From Ruegeria sp. HKCCD4315 (GTDB taxonomy: Bacteria > Pseudomonadota > Alphaproteobacteria > Rhodobacterales > Rhodobacteraceae), in assembly GCF_013112245.1 (NCBI RefSeq), contig NZ_WVRN01000002.1, positions 620,001 through 684,000 of the forward strand: a DNA stretch of 64,000 nucleotides, read 5' to 3'. The translations under genes and the position numbers were made by a program. Below, one piece after another: positions 19,105 to 28,391 of the stretch; position 1 is the first letter of the stretch, and each line of letters opens with the position of its first letter. The notes under the pieces were generated by a model, which was given only the letters and a program-made list of their open reading frames with translations, did not search any database and was not told where the DNA came from.

Positions 19105-20637
19105 CTAGTAGCGAGAGCGGGATTTTGCACCTTCCGTTGTAATGGAATGCAATGACAACGTATGGTCCATGTTTCGCATGCGATGCCGCAACATCTGGCG
19201 GCCCATCCGGGCTAGTTCAGGCGCAAACTCGGGCTTGTTTGCCACATTCTCGAACTCGCCTTTGCCTTGGTGGTCAAACAGAATTGGCGGCAGATCGGCT
19301 GCGAATTCGATCAGGGTAAATCGATCATCTCGCAAAATCCCCAGACAAGAGTCGCTGTTGCTCGTTCCCAGTCGCTGTTGCCAAAGGGTCGGATTCTCAG
19401 GTTCCGAGAAGTCCAGTTCACTGAACGAATAATTGCGCCAGTCTTTGGGAACCTCGCCATGCAACAACGGCATCAAGGACAGACCATCCATCGCGTTCGG
19501 AGCCGTTTGCCCGATCCAGTCAAGGATTGTCGGCGTTACATCTACTGACTCTGTCGGCACCGTAATTTGACTACCTGCGTGGGCCTCATTCCCCGGCAAA
19601 CGGATCATCAACGGTGTATGATAGGCTGCATCATATACCGTCATTTTGCCCCAGCTGTGGCGATCCCCCAGCATTTCGCCATGGTCTGCGGTTATAACCA
19701 CCATCGTATCGTCATATTGCCCGCTGTCCTTCAGGTATTGCATGACGCGACCGATATGGTGGTCTACTTCTGTCGCCAGTCCCAAATAAACTGCGCGCAA
19801 TGTACGAATGTTGGCGTCTGTTGGTTCAACTTCGTCGAAGCCGTGAACAAATTCTTTTGCTGTATAGACATCCAGTTTCGGGCCAAAGAACGGGTGCAGC
19901 TCTTTCTCGGCTTCCGCGCTGTGCAACCGTTGCGGCAGGGGAATATCTGCCGGGTTGTACATGTCATTGTACGGCGCAGGTGCGACCAGAGGCGGATGTG
20001 GCCGGATATAGGTCAGATGGGCAAACCAGCCCTTTCCTCGATGGGGCGCGATGCCGTCAAGGAATGCATCGGTGAGGAATGCCGTATCGCTGTCTTCCGC
20101 CCGATACAGTGCCGGATCGTTCAATTTAGGGGGCTGACCGTTCATTGAGACGGGTTTGTAGACATCCCAATACTGATCGAACTCATACCCTTTCTTCATC
20201 AGATGGGCTTGCCAGGGATACGATTCTTCAAGGCGCATTTCGACGACTTCCAGAAATCCGTTCATGGATTCCTCGTAAGACTTAAGCACCGGGTCGTTTG
20301 CGTCATGAACCCGTGGGTCAGCAGAGGTATCTGTGTAACCAAACAGCATCGGCGTATATCCCGCTTTGCGCATTTCTGTCGCTATGTTCGGGGTGTCGTG
20401 ACGCAACGGGGTTCCATTCCTGACAGACCGATGGTTCATCGCATATTGACCGGTCAGCAACGAAGCACGCGAAGGGCCGCAAGGGTTAGTAACCGAGAAG
20501 TGCCGTGTGAAAGTCACGGCGTCATCCATGAACGCCCTGAGGTGAGGGAGATCCACGTAATCCGCCAATGCACCGTTCAGGCAATCAGCCCGAAGCTGAT
20601 CGATGATGATGAACAATACGTTTTTGGCCCCAGGCAT
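19105..20637 (-). CDS. Sulfatase / phosphonate monoester hydrolase family enzyme
   Basis: The 510-residue alkaline-phosphatase superfamily hydrolase most resembles phosphonate monoester hydrolases/phosphodiesterases. The N-terminal metal-binding IIIDQLRADCL, the formylglycine motif with Cys53 in NPCGPSRASLLTG, THVRPHPP-like TYIRPHPPLVAP, and the metal site VVITADHGEMLGDRHSWGK are all present. Cys53 should be converted to formylglycine by a separate maturase. No signal peptide is seen, as in cytoplasmic PMH enzymes. GGAGAG precedes the ATG. Substrate (sulfate, phosphonate or phosphodiester) cannot be settled from sequence. Confidence 0.88.
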   Translation of the reverse strand: MPGAKNVLFIIIDQLRADCLNGALADYVDLPHLRAFMDDAVTFTRHFSVTNPCGPSRASLLTGQYAMNHRSVRNGTPLRHDTPNIATEMRKAGYTPMLFGYTDTSADPRVHDANDPVLKSYEESMNGFLEVVEMRLEESYPWQAHLMKKGYEFDQYWDVYKPVSMNGQPPKLNDPALYRAEDSDTAFLTDAFLDGIAPHRGKGWFAHLTYIRPHPPLVAPAPYNDMYNPADIPLPQRLHSAEAEKELHPFFGPKLDVYTAKEFVHGFDEVEPTDANIRTLRAVYLGLATEVDHHIGRVMQYLKDSGQYDDTMVVITADHGEMLGDRHSWGKMTVYDAAYHTPLMIRLPGNEAHAGSQITVPTESVDVTPTILDWIGQTAPNAMDGLSLMPLLHGEVPKDWRNYSFSELDFSEPENPTLWQQRLGTSNSDSCLGILRDDRFTLIEFAADLPPILFDHQGKGEFENVANKPEFAPELARMGRQMLRHRMRNMDHTLSLHSITTEGAKSRSRY

Positions 20638-20867
20638 ACGAACTCTCCGGCTCCGAACTTGATTCCCACGCGAAATGTGTCTGGCTTCTTGTGCTCAAGC
20701 AACTGATAAAATGAAGACATCGCCGCTTGCTAAAGCCGTCAGAGATTACAAAACGTGACTCTACCAAATAAGGTCAGGCGTGACGCGCGCGCCATCCTGC
20801 TCCACAAAAACCCTGCCTTTCGAAACAAAGACTTGCGGGCCAAAGGGGTTTTACTTCACATGACGAT

Positions 20868-21992
20868 ATGACGAAGCCAGCGATATCAGCCGAGCGCGAC
20901 ACCGACGGTACTCATGTCCGTATATCGGGTGAATTGCTGACCCAATTGCTGCATTCGGTAGAACAGGACTTTGCGGCTATCCAACCTGCACCTGACAGGG
21001 TCGTTTTTGATTTGTCCCGCATTGAAGCGCTGGACACTGGCGGTGCGTGGCTGATCGCTGACCTTGGTCGGCGGTGCACCTCGAACGGCGCGACGATAGA
21101 AATCCAAGGGGCAAAGCCTGCGCACGCCAAGCTGATCGATACTGTAACGCATAGTATACCGGACAACCCAGGCAAACTCGAAGACCCCCGCAGCTTTACG
21201 GACTGGGTTGCCGATGTTGGCCGCAGCACGTTCGGGGCCTGGAAAGATACGCTGTCTATGCTGGAGTTTCTGGGGCTTACGTTGCACCGGCTGTTTAGAA
21301 CCGCTGTGATGCCCTGGCGGCTGCGCAAAGCAGCGTTGGTCACGCATATGGAGGAGACCGGCGTCAAAGCCCTGCCGATTGTGGCCTTGATGGGCTTTCT
21401 GATCGGCGTTGTTCTGGCCTTTCAGGGCGCTACGCAGCTCAAGCAGTTTGGCGCAGAGATATTTGTTGTCGAATTGATCTCAATCTCGGTTCTGCGCGAA
21501 TTGGGGATTTTGCTGACCGCTATCATTGTTGCAGGCCGCTCGGGTTCTGCGTTTACGGCTTCCATTGGTTCGATGAAAGTGCAGGAAGAGATCGACGCCA
21601 TGCGGACCCTGGGGTTGGATCCGATAGAGGTACTGGTCATTCCCCGTGTCCTCGCTCTTTTGATCATGCTGCCCATTCTGGGTTTTGTGGCAGACATGGC
21701 CGGTTTGTTCGGTGGCGCCTTGATGAGCTGGATTGACCTTGGCGTGAGCCCGGGGATGTTTCTGACACGGTTGAAGGAAAACACGGATGTCTGGCAATTG
21801 GCGGTGGGTTTGATCAAAGCACCCTTTTTCGCTTTGGTCATTGGCGTGATCTCTTGTTGGCAGGCCATGCAGGTCAGAGGGTCAGCGCAAAGTGTGGGTC
21901 AGCGGACAACCGCCTCGGTTGTGCAGTCCATCTTCATGGTCATTGTGATTGACGCCCTGTTCTCGATTTTCTTCTCAGAGGTCGGAATTTGA
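20868..21992 (+). CDS. mlaE: MlaE-type ABC permease with N-terminal STAS domain
   Basis: Inner-membrane permease of a Mla-like phospholipid transporter. Residues 1 to about 100 form a STAS/MlaB-like domain (VVFDLSRIEALDTGGAWLI), and residues 120-374 form the MlaE permease with PIVALMGFLIGVVLAFQG and the EEIDAMRTLGLDPIEVLV signature. In enteric bacteria MlaB is a separate protein; here it is fused. The following ATPase, MCE protein and lipoprotein genes are tightly packed on the same strand. The role is lipid traffic between inner and outer membranes; the direction is not decidable from sequence. Confidence 0.94.
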   Translation: MTKPAISAERDTDGTHVRISGELLTQLLHSVEQDFAAIQPAPDRVVFDLSRIEALDTGGAWLIADLGRRCTSNGATIEIQGAKPAHAKLIDTVTHSIPDNPGKLEDPRSFTDWVADVGRSTFGAWKDTLSMLEFLGLTLHRLFRTAVMPWRLRKAALVTHMEETGVKALPIVALMGFLIGVVLAFQGATQLKQFGAEIFVVELISISVLRELGILLTAIIVAGRSGSAFTASIGSMKVQEEIDAMRTLGLDPIEVLVIPRVLALLIMLPILGFVADMAGLFGGALMSWIDLGVSPGMFLTRLKENTDVWQLAVGLIKAPFFALVIGVISCWQAMQVRGSAQSVGQRTTASVVQSIFMVIVIDALFSIFFSEVGI

Positions 21993-21993
21993 C

Positions 21994-22809
21994 ATGATCA
22001 GCGAAACACAACAGGCACCGACTTTGACAGAAACGCAGCGAGAGGCCGTGATCCGTGTGCGCGGCCTCAGAAACCAGTTCGGAACGCAGGTTGTGCATGA
22101 CAACCTCGACCTCGATGTCTGGCGTGGTGAGGTTCTGGGAATTGTCGGCGGGTCCGGGACAGGCAAGTCCGTTTTGCTCAGAACAATTGTTGGACTGAAC
22201 AAACCCGCTGCAGGAAGTATCGAGGTTCTGGGCGTAGATGTTCTGAACGGCCCCGAGGAAGATCGGCGCCGCATCGAACGCCATTGGGGTGTGGCATTTC
22301 AGGATGGCGCGCTGTTTTCCTCTTTGACCGTGTTGCAGAATGTAATGGCCCCGCTGCGCGAGCACACTGACCTCAGCGAGAAATTGATGGAGTCCCTCGG
22401 CGCGCTGAAAATCAGCTTGGTGGGTTTGCCGCAACTGAGCTGCGGCAAGTTTCCATCCGAGCTGTCTGGCGGTATGCGCAAGCGTGCGGCGCTGGCACGG
22501 GCATTGGCGCTGGACCCTGAGATCGTTTTTCTGGATGAGCCAACCGCCGGATTGGACCCGATCGGTGCGGCGGCTTATGATGAGTTGATTGGCGAATTGC
22601 AGCGGGCCCTTGGGTTGACGGTGTTCATGGTTACCCATGATCTGGACAGCCTTTATGCCATCTGCGACCGGATTGCCGTACTTGCAGAACAGCGCGTACT
22701 GGTTGAAGGTCCGATAGAAGACATGACCAAGGTCGATCATCCTTGGGTGCAGGAATACTTTACAGGCCCCCGCGCCCGCGCAGCACAACAGAAGGGCCAA
22801 AACAGGTAG
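21994..22809 (+). CDS. mlaF: Mla-type ABC ATPase
   Basis: Cytoplasmic ATPase that energises the MlaE permease. The start at the ATG at 21994 is one base after the permease stop and gives 271 residues; upstream in-frame codons belong to the permease gene. It has Walker A GGSGTGKSV, Q-loop VAFQDGALFSSLTV, signature ELSGGMRKRAALARAL, Walker B IVFLDEPTAGLDP and the H-loop MVTHDLDS, all in MlaF-like context. It is expected to form a complex with the STAS-MlaE fusion and the MCE protein downstream. Confidence 0.95.
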   Translation: MISETQQAPTLTETQREAVIRVRGLRNQFGTQVVHDNLDLDVWRGEVLGIVGGSGTGKSVLLRTIVGLNKPAAGSIEVLGVDVLNGPEEDRRRIERHWGVAFQDGALFSSLTVLQNVMAPLREHTDLSEKLMESLGALKISLVGLPQLSCGKFPSELSGGMRKRAALARALALDPEIVFLDEPTAGLDPIGAAAYDELIGELQRALGLTVFMVTHDLDSLYAICDRIAVLAEQRVLVEGPIEDMTKVDHPWVQEYFTGPRARAAQQKGQNR

Positions 22810-22814
22810 AGGCA

Positions 22815-24131
22815 ATGGAAACCCGAGCGAATTATATCCTGATTGGCGCGTTTACCCTTGCAGGGCTTTTAGGCGCGTTCGGTTTTTTCCTGTGGCTTGC
22901 GAAATTTGAGGTCTCGCGCCAATACGCTTACTATGACGTCTTATTCGACAATGTCTCAGGTCTTTCCGCCGCGGGAGGTGTAAGCTTTAACGGCCTTCCC
23001 GTGGGGCAGGTCATTTCGTTGAATCTGGATGACGACGACCCCTCGAAAGTCAGGGTGCGCATCGAAGTAGATGCAGACATTCCAATCACTGACGAAACCG
23101 TGGCGCAGTTGCAATCACTGGGTGTGACCGGTGTCGGTTATGTAGAGCTGACGGGTGGGTCGCCAGATTCACAGCGATTGGCACAGGACAGCGTGATCAA
23201 AAGCAAGCGGAGCACGATTCAGTCCTTGTTCGAAGGCGCGCCTAAGGTTCTGGACGAGGCTGTCACGCTTTTGGAAAGTCTGAACAAAGTCGTTGACGAC
23301 AAGAACCGCGAGGCCGTGAGCAACATACTGGACAACCTTGCGTCAGCCACAGGGCGGCTGGACAAAACACTGACCAGCTTTGAGTCTGTCGCTAGCGACA
23401 TCGGCAGTGCGGCCAAGGATATTGGCGAGTTTTCCAAACGCCTGGATCCTTTGGTCGAAACAGCGGAAACAACACTTAATGCCGGTACAGATACACTGAA
23501 TTCAGTCAAATCCGCGTCCGAATCCGCAAAAGCCGCGCTGGACGAGGCAAAAACCACGATCCAGACGGCAGACCGCATCCTACAGCAGGATATTCAACCC
23601 TTCATTGAACGCGGCTCGCGACTGGCTGAACGGTTAACCCTGTTGTCGGACGAAGGCAGCGTCACGCTTGGAATTGTCAACGAAACCGTCCTGAACGCAA
23701 ATACAACGCTGGGCTCGATCACTTCAGCGATGGACACAGCAAAAGGGGCATTGTCCTCGGCAGAGACAGCGTTCAATTCCGCCAACCGCGTTATGGAAGA
23801 AGAAGTCGCGCCAGTTGCGGCCGACATCCGCAAGGCCGCCAACCAAGTGACCGAAACAGTATCAAACATCACTGAGAAGATCGACCAAATCTCGGACGAT
23901 GTACTCAGCGCGTCCAACTCGGCGTCCGAATTACTGGGCACAATCGACGGCATCGTTCAGTCCAACCGCCGCCAAGTGTCGGACTTCCTGCGCGTTGGTC
24001 TTCCGCAATTTGTCCGTTTCGTCGAAGAAGCCCAACGCCTTGTCATCAGTGTAGACCGCCTTGTGGACAAGGTTGAACGAGACCCTGCGCGTTTCCTTTT
24101 AGGCACCCAAGCATCGGAGTTCCGTCAATGA
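22815..24131 (+). CDS. mlaD: MlaD/MCE-domain periplasmic lipid transport protein
   Basis: Membrane-anchored MCE protein that carries lipids across the periplasm. It starts at the ATG at 22815 after an AGAGG site, giving 438 residues. One membrane helix (ILIGAFTLAGLLGAFGFFLW) is followed by a single MCE domain (about 40-120, VSGLSAAGGVSFNGLPVGQV) and then by about 300 residues of low-complexity helical repeats rich in Thr, Ala and Ser, likely a long needle-like coiled coil. It is much longer than E. coli MlaD. The stop overlaps the lipoprotein start (ATGA). Confidence 0.93.
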   Translation: METRANYILIGAFTLAGLLGAFGFFLWLAKFEVSRQYAYYDVLFDNVSGLSAAGGVSFNGLPVGQVISLNLDDDDPSKVRVRIEVDADIPITDETVAQLQSLGVTGVGYVELTGGSPDSQRLAQDSVIKSKRSTIQSLFEGAPKVLDEAVTLLESLNKVVDDKNREAVSNILDNLASATGRLDKTLTSFESVASDIGSAAKDIGEFSKRLDPLVETAETTLNAGTDTLNSVKSASESAKAALDEAKTTIQTADRILQQDIQPFIERGSRLAERLTLLSDEGSVTLGIVNETVLNANTTLGSITSAMDTAKGALSSAETAFNSANRVMEEEVAPVAADIRKAANQVTETVSNITEKIDQISDDVLSASNSASELLGTIDGIVQSNRRQVSDFLRVGLPQFVRFVEEAQRLVISVDRLVDKVERDPARFLLGTQASEFRQ

Positions 24132-24784
24132 TCAAGCCTGCTCTCGCTATGCTGGTGGTTGCCCTGATCGGCGGCTGTGCCGGTCTGGGAACGTTGCAAC
24201 AAGCGGCCAGACCCAATGATCTGTACCTTTTGACGCCCAAAAGCACATTCTCGTCCGCGTTGCCCAGAATACAGAAGCAGATCGTTGTACAGGAACCCAC
24301 GGCCACTGCAGCGGTGAATACCGATCAAATCGCCATTCAGCCAACACCCTATCAGGTGCAGTACCTGCCACGGGCTCGTTGGGTAGATCGCGCGCCATTG
24401 ATCGTTCAGACCCTGTTGGTGGAAAGCTACGAAAACTCGGGGAAAGTTGCCGCGGTTGGACGTTCCACAGTTGGCCTGAGAGCTGATTATGTAATCGCAC
24501 CGGACCTGCGCGAGTTTCAGGGCATCGTGGTCCAAGAAACAGAAACCGGTAAATCGGTCCGTATTGAAGTGCGTATGAACATAAAGGTCATTGACGAATA
24601 CGAAGACAAGATTATCGCGTCCAGTTCGTTTCAGGAAAACGTTGTAGCTGCCAGCGATCAAACGCCGGATTTGGTCAAAGCATTTGATCTTGCCTTGGGT
24701 CGTGCCATGCGAGATGCCGTTGAGTGGAGTATTCGCAGGATCAACACACATGTGGCAAACAACCCAAGGTCTACCCCTAGCTAG
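24128..24784 (+). CDS. ABC-transport auxiliary lipoprotein (PqiC-like)
   Basis: The 218-residue outer-membrane lipoprotein has signal peptide residues 1-16 and lipobox IGGC. The mature part shows the auxiliary-component pattern DLYLLTPKSTF, VVQEPTATAAVNTDQIAI and RWVDRAPLIVQTLL seen in PqiC/YmbA-like proteins. It closes the Mla-type operon and probably anchors the MCE tunnel at the outer membrane. No MlaC-type shuttle gene is adjacent, in keeping with a long-tunnel rather than a shuttle design; that is inference. Confidence 0.87.
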   Translation: MIKPALAMLVVALIGGCAGLGTLQQAARPNDLYLLTPKSTFSSALPRIQKQIVVQEPTATAAVNTDQIAIQPTPYQVQYLPRARWVDRAPLIVQTLLVESYENSGKVAAVGRSTVGLRADYVIAPDLREFQGIVVQETETGKSVRIEVRMNIKVIDEYEDKIIASSSFQENVVAASDQTPDLVKAFDLALGRAMRDAVEWSIRRINTHVANNPRSTPS

Positions 24785-24903
24785 GCCTTGAAGCTTAGAC
24801 TACGGCGAACTGGACCGGCGTATTCGCTGTTTATTGCGAAAATCCGTTTACTCAGGTGGTCGGCACAGCTCTCATCGCCTGCGTCTAAGCACACGTGCCT
24901 AGG

Positions 24904-26427
24904 TTAGTGCACATGGGCTGTCGATTGGGTTCCCGGCTTAGGGGCGCGGCAAAAGAACAACAGCGGAATTGTCGCCAAGGCCAGCAAGCCGAGATTGTTG
25001 AAAACGGTCAGGTATGAGATCATTTCCGCTTGTCGCGCAATTTCCTGCCCCAGAATCACAGCACCCTCAGCACTGTCAGGTGTCAGACCAAGCGGGCTCA
25101 GATAAGCCTGTGCTGCCGGGTTGTACGGTGTAACATTCTGGCTGAGCACTGCAGTATTGGTCTGAAGCCCGCGTACGATCCATGTGCCGACCAGCGAGAT
25201 TCCAACCGATGACCCCAGTTGCCGGGTCACGTTGAACAAGCCAGATGCTTCATCTTGCCGGTTTTTACTGATGCTTTCAAACGCAAGGATAGACATTGGA
25301 ACGAAGACCAATCCCATCCCTAACCCACTGATGGCTCCGGGCCACGCCAGTTCCCAAAATCCGGCGTTGAGGTTGAGCGCCCCCATCATGAAATTGCCAA
25401 TCGCAGTCAGCAACAGTCCGGCACCTGTCAACACACGTGGATCGAAATGATGAACCAGCACCGCACCTGTTAAAACCATCGATAACCCGGCAGTTATGCC
25501 GCGCGGGATAAACAGGTGGCCCGAAGCGATCACCGGGAAATCGAGCAGATTTTGGACAAGCGTTGGCAATATTGCGATACCGCCAAACAGTGAAACCGCG
25601 AAACCTGCGATGATCAGGTTGCACAGGGCAAAATTCCGGTCCGCAAAAAGACGCAGGTCTACGACTGCATCTCTGGAAACCAGCGCGTGAACAACAAATC
25701 CAATCGCTCCCAGAATTGACGCTACAACAGCCACCTGGATTATGCGGGACGACATCCAATCCATGGTTTCGCCCTGGTCCAGAACAAACTGCAGGCACCC
25801 GATACCAAGCGCCAACAAGGCCAAACCTTTCCAATCGATCTTCACATCTTCGGTTTTATCTTCGGGCAATTCTCCGGCTAGCAAAAGAAGGGCAAGAGCC
25901 GCCACAGGCAAATTAACAAAGAACACCATACGCCACGAGAAATACTCGGTCAGGATCGCGCCAACCGTTGGCCCAAGGACCGGCGCTACTACGACACCCA
26001 ACCCGAAGATCGCCATCGCCTTCCCACGGTCTTCCCTGGGGAAGGCATCGAACAGGATCGATTGTGACAGTGGGATCAAAAACGCCCCAAACATACCTTG
26101 GGCCAATCGAAAGGCAACAATGACCTCTAAGCTCCAAGACAGGCCACACATCACCGACATCAGGGCAAATCCGCTGACCGCCGTCAGGATCAGCCGCCGC
26201 CGACCCACACGGCGCGCTACGAAACCAGTCAGCGGCATAATGACCACGGCTGACACGATATAGCTGGTCAAGATCCAAGTCGCTTGATCAGTGGTCGCCC
26301 CAAACGCCGCCTGAATGTGGGGCAACGCGACGTTGACGATCGTGCTGTCCAACACTTCCAGTATGGCGCTGAGGACAACAGCGACCACGATCACCCGGTT
26401 TACATGACCGGACGTCGCCGAAGTCAT
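24904..26427 (-). CDS. DHA2-family MFS efflux permease (EmrB-like)
   Basis: The 507-residue drug:proton antiporter has about 14 membrane helices. Diagnostic parts are LDSTIVNVALPHIQAAF in helix 1, the loop motif GFVARRVGRRRLIL, RLAQGMFGAFLIPLSQ, and GLGVVVAPVLGPTVGAIL (motif C of antiporters). It overlaps the membrane-fusion gene upstream by ATGA, so EmrA- and EmrB-like subunits are coupled and should form a tripartite pump with an outer-membrane channel encoded elsewhere. Substrates are not predictable. The pair lies immediately downstream of cyoABCD on the same strand. Confidence 0.92.
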   Translation of the reverse strand: MTSATSGHVNRVIVVAVVLSAILEVLDSTIVNVALPHIQAAFGATTDQATWILTSYIVSAVVIMPLTGFVARRVGRRRLILTAVSGFALMSVMCGLSWSLEVIVAFRLAQGMFGAFLIPLSQSILFDAFPREDRGKAMAIFGLGVVVAPVLGPTVGAILTEYFSWRMVFFVNLPVAALALLLLAGELPEDKTEDVKIDWKGLALLALGIGCLQFVLDQGETMDWMSSRIIQVAVVASILGAIGFVVHALVSRDAVVDLRLFADRNFALCNLIIAGFAVSLFGGIAILPTLVQNLLDFPVIASGHLFIPRGITAGLSMVLTGAVLVHHFDPRVLTGAGLLLTAIGNFMMGALNLNAGFWELAWPGAISGLGMGLVFVPMSILAFESISKNRQDEASGLFNVTRQLGSSVGISLVGTWIVRGLQTNTAVLSQNVTPYNPAAQAYLSPLGLTPDSAEGAVILGQEIARQAEMISYLTVFNNLGLLALATIPLLFFCRAPKPGTQSTAHVH

Positions 26428-27407
26428 TTACCGTCCGCCGGACCTGTTGTGTCTACAACAACTTTACTGCTGCCACCGACACGCAAAGGGGCATCGGTCG
26501 GATCCAATTCGATCCTAACCGGAAAACGACGCGTGACCTTAACCCAGTTACCGCTGGCATTCTCGGAAGGCAGCAATGAAAACGTGTCTCCTGATCCGCG
26601 CCCAATGGAAGCCACTTTTCCGCTCAGTTTCACACCGGGCAGCATGTCGACCTGAACCGTGACCGATTGGCCGGGTCGGATGCGTGGCAATGACGTTTCT
26701 TTGAAGTTCGCATCCACCCACCAGTCCGATGACTCGACAATCGAAAACTGCGGAGCGTTGGCCGAGACCGATGACCCCGGCCGCAAAGTCAGATTTGCGA
26801 CCCAGCCGTCCGCCGCAGCAAAAACCTTGGTCCAGGCAAGATTTGTTTCGGCGATCTCAAGCTGTGCTTGCGATGACAGGATGTCGTCCTGCTTTGCCTC
26901 CAACCCGCTTTGCAGTGCCAACAGGCTGGATTGGCTGGTCGTCAGTCGCGCTGAGGCTTGTGCGAATTCCGATGTGGTCTGATCCAGTGAAGCTTGTGCC
27001 ACATCCCCCGAGGCAAACAGCGCCTTCGCTCTTTCGAGGCTTTTGTTCGCCGTGTCATAAGCGGATTGGGCACTTTCAACAGCTGCTTCGGCTGCGGTTA
27101 TCTGAGTGGAGTAAGACTTGGCCTGTTGCACTGCACTGTCCAAATCGGCCTTTGCCGCATCGACCGACGCTTTGAACTGGGTTTCGTCAATTGAAAACAG
27201 AAGGTCGCCAGTCTTGACCGGTTGATTGTCCGAAATATGAACCTCGGCGACCTGGCCAGTTACCTGAGCCGCCACATAGATAATATTGGCTCCGATATAT
27301 GCATCCTTGGTGGATGGATACCTTTCTTCATGCCGCCAGAACAGTAACAATCCAACCCCAATGGCTACCAACATTACGGCGATTGCTGTGGTTTTGAGAG
27401 GTTTCAT
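26424..27407 (-). CDS. EmrA-like membrane-fusion protein
   Basis: Periplasmic adaptor of the efflux pump. I set the start at the ATG at 27407, giving 327 residues with an N-terminal anchor (TAIAVMLVAIGVGLLLFW) directly before the lipoyl-like half YIGANIIYVAAQVTGQV. The frame continues upstream but lacks support. A coiled-coil hairpin (about 90-190) is followed by AWTKVFAAADGWVANLTLRP and a beta-barrel domain. It lies 32 bases after cyoD, so it may be co-transcribed with the oxidase operon. Confidence 0.92.
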   Translation of the reverse strand: MKPLKTTAIAVMLVAIGVGLLLFWRHEERYPSTKDAYIGANIIYVAAQVTGQVAEVHISDNQPVKTGDLLFSIDETQFKASVDAAKADLDSAVQQAKSYSTQITAAEAAVESAQSAYDTANKSLERAKALFASGDVAQASLDQTTSEFAQASARLTTSQSSLLALQSGLEAKQDDILSSQAQLEIAETNLAWTKVFAAADGWVANLTLRPGSSVSANAPQFSIVESSDWWVDANFKETSLPRIRPGQSVTVQVDMLPGVKLSGKVASIGRGSGDTFSLLPSENASGNWVKVTRRFPVRIELDPTDAPLRVGGSSKVVVDTTGPADGK

Positions 27408-27439
27408 CGTCACTTCCCCTGGTTCGCAGTCTGAGCCAC

Positions 27440-27766
27440 TTACATTGCGTGCATATGCATGCGTATCGCCAGATTGCCCAGGACCCAAACAGTACCAAGG
27501 ATCATGATCAGCAGAACCATGGTGGAAAACAGGACCAGATGAAGGTCTTCCCGGCTGCTGCGTCGGCGGTCGATATGCAGGAAATACACAAGTTGCAAAA
27601 CAAGTTGGGCCAGACCCAGCAAGCCGATCGTCAGATAGACGCCGACCGTTTCGATGCCGAACACATACGCCACTCCGAACATGGCGAGTGTAAGGATCAG
27701 CGAGCCGCCATAACCGATGACATAGCGCCGTCTTTCGCGCCGGTGCATTTCGGACCTGTTATCCAT
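27440..27766 (-). CDS. cyoD: Cytochrome bo3 quinol oxidase subunit IV
   Basis: The 108-residue small subunit has three membrane helices (YVIGYGGSLILTLAMFGVAY, a second with QLVLQLVYFLHIDRR, a third VLFSTMVLLIMILGTVWVLG). The FLHID pattern is typical of CyoD. It overlaps cyoC by eight bases. Subunit IV assists assembly of the heme-copper centre. It is last in the cyoABCD operon. Confidence 0.93.
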   Translation of the reverse strand: MDNRSEMHRRERRRYVIGYGGSLILTLAMFGVAYVFGIETVGVYLTIGLLGLAQLVLQLVYFLHIDRRRSSREDLHLVLFSTMVLLIMILGTVWVLGNLAIRMHMHAM

Positions 27767-28391
27767 AGGTCAGCCCTCCAAAATACACGATGGTGATAAT
27801 GCCGATCCAGATCAGGTCGAGAAAGTGCCAGAACAACGCCAAGCGAACGACCCGAGAGATGATTACATCCGTCATTCCTTTGACCCTCAGTTGGATACCC
27901 AGAACGATCAGCCACAAACACCCTGCTGCAACGTGCAAACCGTGCAACGGAACCAAACCAAAGAATGCCGAAAGGAACCCACTGCGTTGCGGGACACCGC
28001 CCTTTTCCGCCATAGCCATGAAATCGCGCAGTTCGAGCACCAAAAAGCTGATTCCCAACAACAGTGTGACACCAAACCACAAAATGATGCGCCCGCGCGG
28101 TAAATTGTATTTCAGCGCCAGCATGGCAAGACCAACCGTTAGGCTGCTGGTCAATAGGATCAGGGTCTGAGCAAAGACGCTTTTCAGGTCGAACAACTCG
28201 TGGGGACCGGGGCCGCCCGCCTGTGCATCGATCATGGTTATGTAGATCGCGAACATCAGCCCAAAATAGACCAGATCGCTCATCAGGAAGACCCAGAACC
28301 CAAAAGTAACAACTTCGGCTGCTTTGTGGGCGCTTGCGTGGCGCTCTCCAAGGTTGATGCCGGGGTAACTATGTGTTGGTGCGCGCTTCAC
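27759..28391 (-). CDS. cyoC: Cytochrome bo3 quinol oxidase subunit III
   Basis: The 210-residue integral membrane subunit has five helices and the CyoC features FGFWVFLMSDLVYFGLMF, LLTSSLTVGLAMLAL, GLVPLHGLHVAAGCLWLI and FHWHF-type RLALFWHFLDLIWIGI. It overlaps cyoB (ATGA) and cyoD. It supports proton pumping by subunit I in the inner membrane. Confidence 0.95.
   Translation of the reverse strand: MKRAPTHSYPGINLGERHASAHKAAEVVTFGFWVFLMSDLVYFGLMFAIYITMIDAQAGGPGPHELFDLKSVFAQTLILLTSSLTVGLAMLALKYNLPRGRIILWFGVTLLLGISFLVLELRDFMAMAEKGGVPQRSGFLSAFFGLVPLHGLHVAAGCLWLIVLGIQLRVKGMTDVIISRVVRLALFWHFLDLIWIGIITIVYFGGLTYG

Noticed and set aside
19567..20148. Plus-strand open frame within the hydrolase gene
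   Set aside because: Cysteine- and valine-rich antisense shadow; the minus-strand gene has full family motifs.
21940..22815. Long minus-strand open frame across mlaF
   Set aside because: Antisense shadow of a clearly coding ABC ATPase gene.
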